DNA of 64,000 bases, from contig JAGFNQ010009432.1 in assembly GCA_024364735.1 (NCBI GenBank), forward strand, positions 1 to 64,000, given 5' to 3'. Position numbers and translations under genes: made by a program. Shown one piece after another: positions 1 to 11,280 of this stretch; the first letter of the stretch is position 1; every line of letters begins with the position of its first letter. The notes under the pieces were generated by a model. That model had not been told where the DNA came from. It searched no databases and worked only from the letters and a program-made list of their open reading frames with translations. The stretch comes from Boesenbergia rotunda (Eukaryota > Streptophyta > Magnoliopsida > Zingiberales > Zingiberaceae).

Positions 1-146
1 TGGTTTCAGTAGGCAGTTACCTTATCCGGGAATGCATGGTTAATGCCGTCAGCACTTATATGGTAAGTGTTGTTAGTATTAGTTGTTGGTGGATACTGTA
101 TCCAATGACGAAATTTGGGGACCAAATTTTTATTAGTGGGGGAGGA
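1..146 (+). mobile_element. 3' internal end of an upstream copy of gypsy element D
   Basis: This stretch is nearly identical to 5845-5990, the 3' end of the D internal region, including the polypurine tract AGTGGGGGAGGA at 135-146. The LTR at 147 is therefore preceded by internal sequence of the same family instead of host flank. The left end of this copy lies outside the window. Confidence 0.85.
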
Positions 147-1302
147 TGTTAAATCCGAGACTTTTGTGTTGTTCTGGAAAATTTTTGGAAAAGGTCCTAG
201 GGCTTCCGGGTCTCCAGATGAGGTTTAGGGGATTTAATGGATTTAAAACTAAACATTAAAGGGGTCGTTTGTCAAAATGTTCAAACCTAGGGGTACAAAT
301 TGAATAAAGTTAAGAGTGTTGGACTAAACTGCAAGATGGACCTCTTAAATACCTTGACCTAATCCCGTATGTTTCGGTCGAACACCATCACATCACGCGA
401 ACGCAGCCAATCTTCCCCTTTCGCCTTCCTCCTCCTCTCGGATCGCCGGTGCCAGAAACTGGCCGATCGACCGGCGTAGACCAGCTGCCAGCTCCACCTT
501 CCTGCCCTGGAAACGAACGGGAGGGCAAGGGTCGTGCCGCGAGCCATCACTGCAACGCACCAACCCGTTCCACACCACCTCAGGCTTGGGCTAACCAGGT
601 GCTGCGATTGCTGTGTTTTTCCACTCGTCTCTCGCGGACGGCTTTGCTCCGGTGAAGCATGCCGAGAGGGAGGAGTGTTAGATACTGATAACACTCACCG
701 ATCATCAACAAGACGGAGGCAGTCTCGCTGCACTGTGAGGTTGGATTGTGTCAAAGTTGAGCAAGGGAGTTTCTATCAGCGAAAGTTCAAGGTAAGGATT
801 GATTCTTCCACTACTGATCTAGAATGGATTAAATTTGGATTCTATGATGGATTTGGGTTTCGATTCTTTCCTTCTCTTTACTACTGTGCCATCTGATACC
901 TTGCGATGAAATTGTTGGAATGCTAGATTCCAATTCGAGTGGGACCGGAATCTGTTGATCCCTGTCCAGTTTGTTGTTGTTGGATTGTTGCTACAGCCAT
1001 AGGTGAGCTACTCTTGTTCAGATTTGATGTTCCTAGGAAATTTCTATGGATCCCAATGAATGCCTTCGGTTCATTTGTTTTCTGCCCTTATGCTACTGCC
1101 GTGAGTTGATTTGGATGTTGAAGTGTGTATTAGTTGGGCTTTTGTATTAAGTTGTTAATGCATTGCTAGGAGTTATGTATTCAGATAAGGAATTTTGTTC
1201 TATTTTGTCATCTGCCTATAGATTTTGATTATAATTGGGGTATGAGCTTTGACTTTGGGTTTTGTGATCTTGTTAAGTTTGTGCCAAAAGATCATTGTTG
1301 TA

Positions 1303-1319
1303 TGAGAGAGAGAGAGAGT
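1303..1319. repeat. (GA)n microsatellite in D LTR 1
   Basis: A short GA dinucleotide run. The matching run in LTR 2, near 7146-7162, is slightly longer, so this is a small length difference between the two LTR copies. Confidence 0.8.
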
Positions 1320-3017
1320 TATCTATCGATTTGTTCTGTTGCTATGTGATCATGGAATATTTGGATGAATAAGTAGAGATCTTGCTATGGTTTTACTTAG
1401 GGTTTCAGTATGATATTGGATCTCCATACTAGGAGAGTGTGTTGGAGTGTTTCTGATCTTGGTAGTGAACATGTGGTGGTATGGTTTCCCTTTTGTTTTG
1501 CCGAGATGTGTCTTTTGATCTCTGTTGATCCGGTTTCGTGATTCTATGTTTCAGGATTAGATCTGATGTTTGGTGGAAGTTTTGATCTTAATTTAGATCT
1601 TGGGTTAGGTTCAGATTAAACCTAAGTTTGAACCCCACCGCGAAAACTTATGATAATCATCTAATTTGGGATAATTAAATGATTACGGCAATTAGGTAAA
1701 CTCTAATATGGTTTAGGGATTTTCTGGCTAGTTGCTATTCTATTTTGTAATAGCTATTAAATATGTCCTTTGGTACAGGGCATTGATTTGGACTTTTGGG
1801 TTGCGGAGTATCAGACGGGAGGTTCTCTTCGTATACAGACTCCTACTTTGAGGCGGGTACTTCTTGCTTATCTTCTTTAGATCCACATTATCTTTATGCC
1901 TGGCTATTTGTTATTGATGCAGTAGGCTGATATTGACCTTTATCTGCAACCATTTTGTTATCCTGCTTGATACTTATGCTTGACCTTGGATATGATCTAA
2001 ATTTCTTTCTATACAGTCTCGTTTATTGTTATTTGATTCTGTATAGCATTGGTATGAGTATGAGTATGTGGATAGGGATTAGCATACCCTTGTATGGTTG
2101 CATTGGTTGATTCTGGTCATACTTGCATGTGTGTCTAGATATGGACTGATTGGGTTATTATTGCATGTCACCTGATATCTGCATTGGTTGATCCTGTTAT
2201 TACATGTATGTGCACTTAGATGCATGATGGTTAGGTTATTATACCTGTGATCGACCTATGCATGTTATGTTGAGTTATCTCTGATGACCTGGTAGGGGTT
2301 GCATGTGTTTGAGTCATGCACCATACCTGCACTTTTGCATGCCGGCGATCAGCGACTCCCTTGTGGTTGAGCCTATCATCTTCCGGTACATGATATGCAC
2401 ACACGACCACTCATGGGTTAGTGGATACCGTTGGGTGTGTGCATTTGCCCGATATTGCTCCGGACGGTCACTATTTGGAGGGTGGTTCCAGTGCGTGGTA
2501 GCAGCTAGGGATCCCTTCTCTTCCCATAGACCAGAGGAGATGAGAGCAACGCTCCCTCATATATACATGAGGTAGGGGGGTGGTCCCCTGCCAGCATCCT
2601 GTCCACTCGGTCACTCAGGAGCAGTGATAGCAGGGTGCGTACAGTGTCACAGCTATACCCACTCGGCCGACACAGTATCGCCTGTCTCGGTGGCTTGACT
2701 GGAGTTAGGGGGTGACCATGACATTGCATCATGTGCATATGATGCATTGTGCATTTTGAATGTGATTGCTGCATTTATTTGCTGCACTTGTTTGACATGC
2801 ATGTACAGGAGGTACTTTTGATATGGTTTGATGACCCTGCACTTGCTCGTGTCGGTACGAGTCTTTTATGGTATGGATAGACTGATTTCTGGTATGTACA
2901 GTCAGTTGTTATTTTCAGTTATGCATATTCTGCTATTCCTGTTGAGACTGTATCCTGTTATTTCTATATAGCTGCTTTAGCTACTTTTCAGCCATGCATA
3001 TCTATCTATATACCCGC

Positions 3018-3033
3018 GAGTCCACTTGGACTC
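3018..3033. other. Conserved GAGTCC/GGACTC hairpin in D LTR 1
   Basis: Six-base perfect stem with loop ACTT, followed by CACCACCC. The same hairpin is at 8849-8864 in LTR 2. In the diverged solo LTR G it is at 18411-18426 with the stem kept and the loop changed to GCCC. Confidence 0.7.
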
Positions 3034-3485
3034 ACCACCCGTCGTAATATTTTTGTTTCAGGTTGATAGCACACCAGAGGAGCCCAGTTGCCTGTCCCGG
3101 GTCCCCACGACTCCATTTTGATGGGAGCTTCCGCTGGATTTGGTTTTCTTTTGATAGCATAGTTTATGTTTTGCATTTGTTTGGTTACCGAGGTCTTGTA
3201 TTGGATTTATTCTCGTGGTATTGTATTTTTGAGTCCTCTGTTGGACTTTTGTGATGTCGTTTTGCTACGCGACTACCCAGGGGGCAGCTCAGGTGAGTAT
3301 TACAGAGTTTTAGCATTTCGATATATTCATTTTCATATATTATATATCTATTTTGAGGCCTAAGGCCAATTTATAAACTGCGTGTGTTATGTGTTTGCGT
3401 AAATTGTCCGCCGGACAGGGGAAATGCTGTCCGATTTTATATTGGATCAGCGACTCCAATGGTCTCGGGGCGTGATAATTTATTT

Positions 3486-3500
3486 TGGTATCAGAGCCCA
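3486..3500 (+). other. Primer-binding site of D
   Basis: TGGTATCAGAGCCCA, complementary to the 3' end of plant initiator-Met tRNA, the usual primer of plant LTR retrotransposons. Confidence 0.85.
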
Positions 3501-3778
3501 GGTTGCCGGATACCTTTGGGACTTGTGGATTTAGGTTTCCGTTGCGTATTGGATTTATGGATTTGTCGGAGTTAGATCTGATACCTACGCGGTAGGTGTC
3601 GGAGCTTGGGTTAGATGAGTCTACCCGAGTACATTTCGAATTTTCGGAGTCGTTTCATGGCGTGATTTGGACTATGGGACCTGGCGGCGACGGGACATCT
3701 CCAGGCGACAAATTGTGTAAGCTGATAAGGTTAGTTGACTTATACCTTAAGTAACCAATGGTTAAAATTGTAACAGGT
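3501..3778 (+). other. D leader between primer site and gag
   Basis: Noncoding leader with no supported ORF. It probably holds the dimerisation and packaging region of the element RNA, but no such structure was identified. Confidence 0.5.
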
Positions 3779-5691
3779 ATGACTAGGCGCGGACAAGCCC
3801 CTGCACCGAGACGTGGTCGAGGTCGGCCACGTATGTCTACTACTGGGTCTCCGGTGACCAGGGCACTCGGGGGACGGGGCCGGTCAGTCAAGGACAGACT
3901 CCTCCGGTAGTTCCGAGGCCCCCATCTCCACTGCTGTCAGCAGTTCCGACAGTACCCCCCGTGACTACCACACCATGGATTCCCACAGTACCAGCCTCAG
4001 TGCCTGCCACTGCATACTCAGCAGGACCATCCTCGATACCTGCTGCCATACCTGTATCGGTGCCTGCTACAGCATACTCAGCGGGACCATCATCGATACC
4101 AATTGCTACACCTGTACCGGTGCCTGCAGTACCGTACCCTGTAGTACCACCGTCGGCACCACCCGCAGCGTACCCTGCAGTACCTACACCTCCGGCGGTG
4201 CCTCCGGTTATCTACCCTTCAGTACCTTTCACGGGAGTTTCTACGACACCCACAGCTGTTCCTGCTCCAGCAGCTTATCCGGCCCCACCAGTGGCCCCTG
4301 TATCGGGATTTTTCATGGTTCCGTCTACTGTTTCTGGAGTAGCACCCTCTGCAGCTACACTGGTAGCTCCTACTACTCCCGCAGATTGGGCCAGAGCTAG
4401 AGCCCGGATACCCGCACTTGCAGAGTCGGTGAAAGGCTGATTCACATTATTCCACGGAGGATCTGATCCTAGGGCTGCCCGTTCTTGGTTAGAGACTTTG
4501 GAGGGTACCTTTTATTACATGGCCTGCTCCGAGTGGGAGAAGGCGGAGCTGGCTGCATACCATTTACGGGACGAGGCGGTTACCTGGTGGGCCTCGCAGT
4601 GCACGATTATCGGGGAGCAGCGCCTTACCTGGGCCGTCTTCAAGGAGGCGTTAGAGAGTCAGTACGTTTCGATAGCCTATCAGATGTCACAGCGACAGGA
4701 GTTCCTGACTCTGCAGCAGGGGAGTCGCACGGTTATGGAGTACAGCGCAGAATTCAACCGTTTGGCTGAATTCTGCCCCGAGTTGGTTACCGAGGATAGA
4801 TCACGGATGCTCCACTTCACACGGGGACTAGTTGGGTATATCAAACTCCAGCTTGTCAGATTTAGTACTGCATCGTACTGGGAGGCTTTGGAGAAAGCCC
4901 TTCTGATCGAGATGACCCGACAGGAGGTGAACGTAGAGAAAAAGAAAGGAAAGGAGTCAGCCCAGTCTCAGCCATCGCAGACCACAGGGCAGAAGCAGGG
5001 CAGCCAGAGTCTGGCAGCTCAGAGCACTTCTGAGGCATCATTTCGGCCGCAGAGGTCTAGACGTACCGTAGGAGGGTACTCCCAGTCTTATCAGCAGAGT
5101 CAGGAGCAGTCTACTGATAGATCGCACTGTGTATAGTGTGGTTCTCGACAGCATAGTAGGGTGGATTGTCCACTGGAGCATCCTATTTGCTACTACTGCA
5201 ATCTCCCAGGGCACATGAGTCGAGACTGTGCGCTGAAGGCACACCACGAGGAGACTGGAGGCACGGGTCAGAGTGGGCATACTGCACATAGTGGCCATCC
5301 TGCACCGACAGGACCTTAGCGAGAACGGAGGATTCAGCATTCTTTCAGTCCACCTCAGACAGCCACTCCAGCTATGGTTTATTGTATGCTGGGATATGAG
5401 TACATCAGTACCCCAGCGACATCTCAGAGTTCTGTTTTAGCACCCCCGCAGCAGTACATGCCACCGCCTCAGCATTTCCCGATTTATCAGACTGCACCGT
5501 ATCAGCATCAGACTGCGGTTGGAGCATCTGTACCTCAGCCTCTGCCTCCACCACAGTCACAGCAGTATTCGGCAGTCCCACCTCCACCGCCAAAGACGGA
5601 ACGAGTATATGCTGCCACCAGAGACGAGGCACCACGAACCGAGGGAGCGACTTATCACGGTATGATGTGTCATTCATGTATTTCCAGTTAA
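3779..5691 (+). pseudogene. Broken gag of gypsy element D
   Basis: Gag would form the virus-like particle. A likely ATG at 3779 opens a basic N-terminus; the frame shifts between about 3860 and 3885 and then continues as a Pro/Val/Ala-rich linker. A Retrotrans_gag-type domain follows at about 4441-4900 (WW in TWWAS, then TWAVFKEALESQY). A single CCHC knuckle, CYYCNLPGHMSRDC, is at 5188-5229, then a Pro/Gln-rich tail. In-frame stops at 4438 (TGA), 5134 (TAG) and 5317 (TAG) break it. The end (about 5600-5691) resembles the gag-to-protease linker of Del/Tekay elements, so the deletion that removed pol begins there. Confidence 0.85.
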
Positions 5692-5990
5692 ATAGTGATA
5701 CATATGAGTTGTGTTCCATTTTGTGGCCATCACGAATAACTTTGGCTGAGGTCTAGCGAGTGTTTATGGCTAGATCCTGGTGTGTAGGGGTGCACTATTA
5801 GTTGGAGTGATTTGGGTCAATGACCAGTGGATATGGGAGACCATTGGTTTCGGTAGGCAGTTACCTTATCCGGGAATGCATGGTTAATGCCGTCAGCACT
5901 TATATGGTAAGTGTTGTTAGTATTAGTTGTTGGTGGATACCGTATCCAATGACGAAATTTGGGGACCAAGTTTTTATTAGTGGGGGAGGA
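5692..5990 (+). other. D 3' noncoding end and polypurine tract
   Basis: Short noncoding sequence ending in AGTGGGGGAGGA (5979-5990) directly before the LTR, the expected plus-strand primer. The pol genes that should lie upstream are missing. Confidence 0.75.
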
Positions 5991-8900
5991 TGTTAAATCC
6001 GAGACTTTTGTGTTGCTCTAGAAAATTTTTGGAAAAGGTCCTAGGGCTTCCGGGTCTCCAGATGAGGTTTAGGGGATTTAATGGATTTAAAACTAAACTT
6101 TAAAGGGGTCGTTTGTCAAAATGTTCAAACCTAGGGGTATAAATTGAATAAAGTTAAGAGTGTTGGACTAAACTGCAAGATGGACCTCTTAAATACCTTG
6201 ACCTAATCCAGTATGTTTCGGCCGAACACCATCACTTCACGCGAACGCAACCAATCTTCCCCTTTCGCCTTCCTCCTCCTCTCGGATCGCCGGCGCTAGA
6301 AACTGGCCGATCAACCGGCGTAGACCAGCTGCCAGCTCCACCTTCCTGCCCTGGAAACGAACGGGAGGGCAAGAGTCGTGCCGCGAGCCATCACTGCAAC
6401 GCACCAACCCGTTCCACACCACCTCAGGCTTGGGCTAACCAGGTGCTGCGATTGCTGTGTTTTTCCCTTCGTCTCTCGCGGATGGCTTTGCTCCGGTGAA
6501 GCATGCCGAGAGGGAGGAGTGTTAGATACTGATAACACTCACCGATCATCAACAAGACGGAGGCAGTCTCGCTGCACTGAGAGGTTGGATTGTGTCAAAG
6601 TTGATCAGGGGAGTTTCTATCAGCGAAGTTCAAGGTAAGGATTGATTCTTCCACTACTGATCTAGAATGGATTAAATTTGGATTCTATGATGGATTTGGG
6701 TTTCGATTCTTTCCTTCTCTTTACTACTGTGCCATCTGATACCTTGCGATGAAATTGTTGGAATGCTAGATTCCAATTCGAGTGGGAGCGAAATCTGTTG
6801 ATCCCTGTCCAGTTTGTTGTTGTTGGATTGTTGCTACAGCCATAGGTGAGATACTCTTGTTCAGATTTGATGTTCCTAGGAAGTTTCTATGGATCCCAAT
6901 GAATGCCTTCGGTTCGTTTGTTTTCTGCCCTTATGCTACTGCCGTGAGTTGATTTGGATGTTGAAGTGTGTATTAGTTGGGCTTTTGTATTAAGTTGTTA
7001 ATGCATTGCTAGGAGTTATGTATTCAGATAAGGAATTTTGTTCTATTTTGTCATCTGCCTATAGATTTTGATTATAATTGGGGTATGAGCTTTGACATTG
7101 GGTTTTGTGATCTTGTTAAGTTTGTGCCAAAAGATCATTGTTGTATGAGAGAGAGAGAGAGAGTTATCTATCGATTTGTTCTGTTGCTATGTGATCATGG
7201 AATATTTGGATGAATAAGTAGAGATCTTGTTTTGGTTTTACTTAGGGTTTCGGTATGATATTGGATCTTCATACTAGGAGAGTGTGTTGCAGTGTTTCTG
7301 ATCTTGGTAGTGAACATGTGGTGGTATGGTTTCCCTTTTGTTTTGCCGAGATGTGTCTTTTGATCTCTGTTGATCCGGTTTCATGATTCTATGTTTTAGG
7401 ATTAGATCTGATGTTTGGTGGAAGTTTTGATCTTGAGTTAGATCTTGGGGTAGGTTCAGATTAAACCTAAGTTTGAACCCCACCGCGAAAACTTATGATA
7501 ATCATCTAATTTGGGATAATTAAATGATTACGGCAATTAGGTAAACTCTAATATGGTTTAGGGATTTTCTGGCTAGTTGCTATTCTATTTTGTAATAGCT
7601 ATTAAATATGTCCTTTGGTGCAGGGCATTGATTTGGACTTTTGGGTTGCGGAGTATCAGACGGGAGGTTCTCTTCGTATACTGACTCCTACTTTGAGGCG
7701 GGTACTTCTTGCTTATCTTCTTTAGATCTACATTATCTTTATGCATGGCTATTTGTTATTGATGCAGTAGGCTGATATTGACCTTTATCTGCTACCGTTT
7801 TGTTATCCTGCTTGATACTTATGCTTGACCTTGGATATGATCTAAATTTCTTTCTATACAGTCTCGTTTATTGTTATTTGATTCTGTATAGCATTGGTAT
7901 GAGTATGAGTATGTGGATAGGGATTAGCATACCCTTGTATGGTTGCATTGGTTGATTCTGGTCATACTTGCATGTGTGTCTAGATATGGACTGATTGGGT
8001 TATTGTTGCATGTCACCTGATATCTGCATTGGTTGATCCTGTTATTACTTGTATGTGCACTTATATGCATGATGGTTAGGTTATTATACCTGTGATCGAC
8101 CTATGTATGTTATGTTGAGTTATGTCTGATGACCTGGTAGGGGTTGCATGTGTTTGAGTCATGCACCATACCTGCACTGTTGCATGCCGGCGATCAGCGA
8201 CTCCCTTGTGGTTGAGCCTATCGTCTTCCGGTACTTGATATGCACACACGGGCACTCATGGGTTAGTGGATACCATTGGGTGTGTGCATTTGCCCGATAT
8301 TGCTCCGGACGGTCACTATTTGGAGGGTGGTTCCGGTGCGTGGTAGCAGCTAGGGATCCCTTCTCTTCCCATAGACCAGAGGAGATGAGAGTGACGCTCC
8401 CTCATATATACATGAGGTAGGGGGTGGTCCCCCGCCAGCATCCTGTCCACTCGGTCACTCAGGAGCAGTGATAGTAGGGTGCGTACAGTGCCACTGCTCT
8501 ACCCACTCGGCCGACATAGTATCGCCTGTCTCGGTGGCTTGATTGGAGTTAGGGGGTGACCATGACATTGCATCATGTGCATATGATGCATTGTGCATTT
8601 TGATTGTGATTGCTGCACATGTTTGACATGCATGTATAGGAGGTACTTTTGGTATGGTTTGATGACCCTGCACTTGCTCGTGTCGGTACGAGTCTTTTAT
8701 GGTATGGATAGACTGATTTCTGGTATGTACAGTCAGTTGTTATTTTCAGTTATGCATATTCTGCTATTCCTGTTGAGACTGTATCCTGTTGTTTCTATAT
8801 AGCTGCTTTAGCTACTTTTCAGCCATTCATATCTATCTATATACCCGCGAGTCCACTTGGACTCACCACCCGTCGTAATATTTTTGTTTCAAGTTGATAG

Positions 8901-9306
8901 CTCGCCGGAGGAGCCCAGTTGCCTGTCCCGGGTCCCCACGACTCCATTTTGATGGGAGCTTCCGCTGGATTTGGTTTTCTTTTGATAGCATAGTTTATGT
9001 TTTGCATTTTTTTGGTTACCGAGGTCTTGTATTGGATTTATTCTCGTGGTATTGTATTTTTGAGTCCTCTGTTGGACTTTTGTGATGTGGTTTTGCTACG
9101 CGACTGCCCAGGGGGCAGCTCAGGTGAGTATTACAGAGTTTTAGCATTTCAATATATTCATTTTCATATATTATATATCTGTTTGAGGCCTGAGGCCAAT
9201 TTATAAACTGTGTGTGTTATGTGTTTGTGTAAATTGTCCGCGGACAGGGGAGATGATGTCCGATTTTATATTGGATCAGCGGCTCCAATGGTCTCGGGGC
9301 GTGACA
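5991..9306 (+). repeat. D LTR copy 2
   Basis: Starts TGTTAAATCC and ends CGTGACA, 3316 bp, collinear with LTR 1. Copia element C resumes immediately at 9307, which fixes the right end. Confidence 0.9.
8849..8864. other. Conserved GAGTCC/GGACTC hairpin in D LTR 2
   Basis: Second copy of the LTR hairpin, loop ACTT, identical to 3018-3033. Confidence 0.7.
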
Positions 9307-9574
9307 GGTAAAACTAGCCGAAGCTACCTCGCCACATCCTCGACTAGTTTGACCAACATTTCTCAAAGAGTAACTTAAAAATATAATTTCTTTAAAAGAT
9401 TTTGTCTAGGAAAGAGTCATTTCTTCGATACTCAAGAAGACCCCTGTATCTCGCCAAGACCTGGAAGCCAATTATTGAAATTCATTTTCAATTTACTATT
9501 TGTTAAACTTGAATCTAACTCAATGTTCAATCAAATCTTAGTTTTCAATTTAAATTTAATGATAAAATTTGACA

Positions 9575-9630
9575 CATCTCATAAAATAGAAAAGGTTTCC
9601 CTGTTTTGTCACTTAGAAATGAGTGAGATG
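9575..9630 (+). other. Hairpin a in the gag-pol spacer of C
   Basis: CATCTCA (9575-9581) pairs with TGAGATG (9624-9630), extendable by one A-T pair. The loop contains TTTTGTCACTTAGAAATG. The matching hairpin in the other C copy is at 63607-63661. Confidence 0.65.
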
Positions 9631-9649
9631 TTTAGGACCAAAAAGAATT

Positions 9650-10140
9650 AGTTCAACCCAACCAACTTCACAAATCTAATTAATTTCACTTTTAATTTAA
9701 TAAATCTAATTCATAATTTTACCATATTAAAATTCTACAGTAAAATCCTTAACTTAATTTAATTTTTCAAAACTCAAATTTATAACTTAATTTAAACATA
9801 ATTTTATTTTTCAAAATTAAAACTCAATTTCATGTTTTAAAATTCAAACTTAACTTAATCAATTTTCAAAAATTAATTTTACTTTTTTTCTTCCTAATAA
9901 AGACTTAACTTAATCAATTTTCAAAAATTAACTTAACTATTTTTCTTCTAATAAAAACTGATTAATCAAACTTAATTCAATTTTAACTTAACAATTTTTT
10001 TAATAAAAACATAACTTAATAAAGTTTAAACATAATTCAAAATTAACTTAATATATATATTTTAAAAAACTTAACTTAATAAACTCTTCAAACTTAACTT
10101 AATTCTGAAATCTGACTTCACAAAATTTTCTATCAAATAC
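9650..10140. repeat. AT-rich low-complexity tract in the C spacer
   Basis: Irregular repeats built on ACTTAATTTAA and AAATTCAAACTTAA lie between hairpins a and b. Element N has a tract in the same position (45590-45830), and E1 and M have longer ones made of different words. Confidence 0.6.
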
Positions 10141-10180
10141 TTAAAATCTAGCTAATTAGATCAAATTGATTAAGCTAAAA

Positions 10181-10242
10181 TCTGTCTAACAAATATATGC
10201 ATAGGAGTAACATGATTAATAACTTAGACTGGGTGAGACAGA
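10181..10242 (+). other. Hairpin b in the gag-pol spacer of C
   Basis: TCTGTCT (10181-10187) pairs with AGACAGA (10236-10242), with one mismatch further in. This is the TGTCTCAC/GTGAGACA version of the stem, compared with CATCTCAC/GTGAGATG in hairpin a. The loop contains AACATGATTA. Confidence 0.6.
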
Positions 10243-10317
10243 CTAGCAGTGAAACTCAATCAATCTATCCTTATACTTCTATAAATATGGATCCAAATTA
10301 AAACACTTTATATGTAG

Positions 10318-10522
10318 GAATATAAAGATTTGGACCAGTGGATGTTGGATAGTGGGTGCTCTAGACATATGACTGGAGACAAATTGAAGTTCACCAAAAT
10401 CAAATACAAGAACTTGGATTCAGGTATATTTGGCAACAATGCTACACTTAAGGTAATTAGTTCAAGTAATATCGAACTGAACTCAGATTTTACTATTAAG
10501 AAAGTACTATTGGTTGATCAGT
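10318..10522 (+). pseudogene. Aspartic protease fragment of copia C pol
   Basis: Encodes the N-terminus of Ty1/copia pol with DSGCSRHMTG near 10351-10380; the first D of DSGC is the expected aspartic protease residue. The frame is open from GAA at 10318, directly after the splice-acceptor-like TATATGTAG, with an in-frame TAG just upstream. The first ATG comes only in the codon before LDSGC. The fragment ends near 10522, where a deletion joins it to the late part of reverse transcriptase. It cannot make a working protease or integrase. Confidence 0.85.
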
Positions 10523-11280
10523 ATTAAAAGGTTTGGAATGGAAAATTCTAAAGAAATTAACACCCCTATGGCAACTAACATTAAAATAGATAGTGGCCCA
10601 GAAGGAAAATCGGTAGACTTAAAGCACCTTAGAAGTGTTATAGGCAGCTTACTTTACCTCACTACTAGCAGGCTTGATATTTTATTTACAGTAGGTATTT
10701 GTGCTAGGTACCAAATTTGTGATAAGCAGTCCCACTTAAGTGTTGTCGAAAGGATGTTTAGGTATATTAAATGAACCCTAAATGTAGGAATTTGATATCC
10801 TAGGACTCCTAATTTTGACTTACTTGGTTACTCTGATTCAGATTATGTAGGGTGCAAATTAGATAGAAAAAGAAATAGTAGAAGTTGTCTAATATTGGGT
10901 CACAACATAGTTAGTTGGTGTAGTAGGAAGCAATACTGTGTTGCATTATCGACAACTGAAGCTGAAGTCCTAAGAGAATGTGTAGCCCAACTACTATAGA
11001 TGATGCATATCCTTAAGGACTTTCAACTAACCTACACTAACACTAAAATTTATATTGATAATATTAGGTTAATTAACCTTACAAACAATTCTATACACCA
11101 TTTTAGAACTAAACATATTGAAGTAAAACATCATTTTGTTAGGGATCAGTAGCTAGGGGTGAAATTGCACTTACACACATAGAGTCCAAATCTAATTTAG
11201 CTGACATTTTCACTAAATCACTACCTAAGTCTGAGTTTAGTTCACTAAGAAGATAGCTAGAAATGTGTTCAGTAGAGTTG
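10523..11280 (+). pseudogene. Reverse transcriptase end and RNase H of copia C (first copy)
   Basis: Starts in the C-terminal part of RVT_2-type reverse transcriptase (PMATN, then VIGSLLYLTTSRLDILF) and runs on into Ty1/copia RNase H (YSDSDY, STTEAE, IYIDN, HIEVKHHF and the terminal ADIFTK). The YVDD catalytic segment is absent because of the deletion at about 10522. A TGA near 10772 and further stops in the RNase H part break the frame. The closest relative in this window is the C copy at 57912-59409. It is a remnant only. Confidence 0.85.

Larger units (their letters stand above)
147..3477 (+). repeat. D LTR copy 1
   Basis: Starts TGTTAAATCC after the polypurine tract and ends CGTGATA (CGTGACA in copy 2), 8 bases before the primer site. 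It is 3331 bp and differs from copy 2 by scattered substitutions and small indels, a low divergence by eye. It has a GC-rich leader (about 360-720), a splice-donor-like AGGTAAGG near 790, a (GA)n run near 1303 and a short GAGTCC/GGACTC hairpin near the 3' end. Short ORFs inside it look incidental. Confidence 0.9.
147..9306 (+). mobile_element. Ty3/gypsy LTR retrotransposon D, pol-less unit in tandem arrangement
   Basis: Two direct LTRs of about 3.3 kb (147-3477 and 5991-9306) flank a 2.5-kb internal region with an initiator-Met primer site, a broken gag and a polypurine tract. No protease, reverse transcriptase, RNase H or integrase is present: the sequence passes from the gag/protease boundary (about 5690) straight to the 3' noncoding end. 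Long LTRs and the gag type suggest the Del/Tekay branch (inference). After 9306 the sequence continues as copia element C, so D was inserted in C. The target duplication cannot be checked because the left end is outside the window. Confidence 0.85.

Noticed and set aside
2303..2575. 90-codon ORF repeated at 8148-8420
   Set aside because: It lies in the D LTR and is repeated only because the LTR is. It has no recognisable domain and is not kept open in related LTR G.
4100..4400. Second ORF overlapping the Pro/Val-rich linker of D gag (3975-4400)
   Set aside because: A frame shadow; Cys/Thr/Ser-rich low-complexity, and the gag frame has the recognisable downstream domain.
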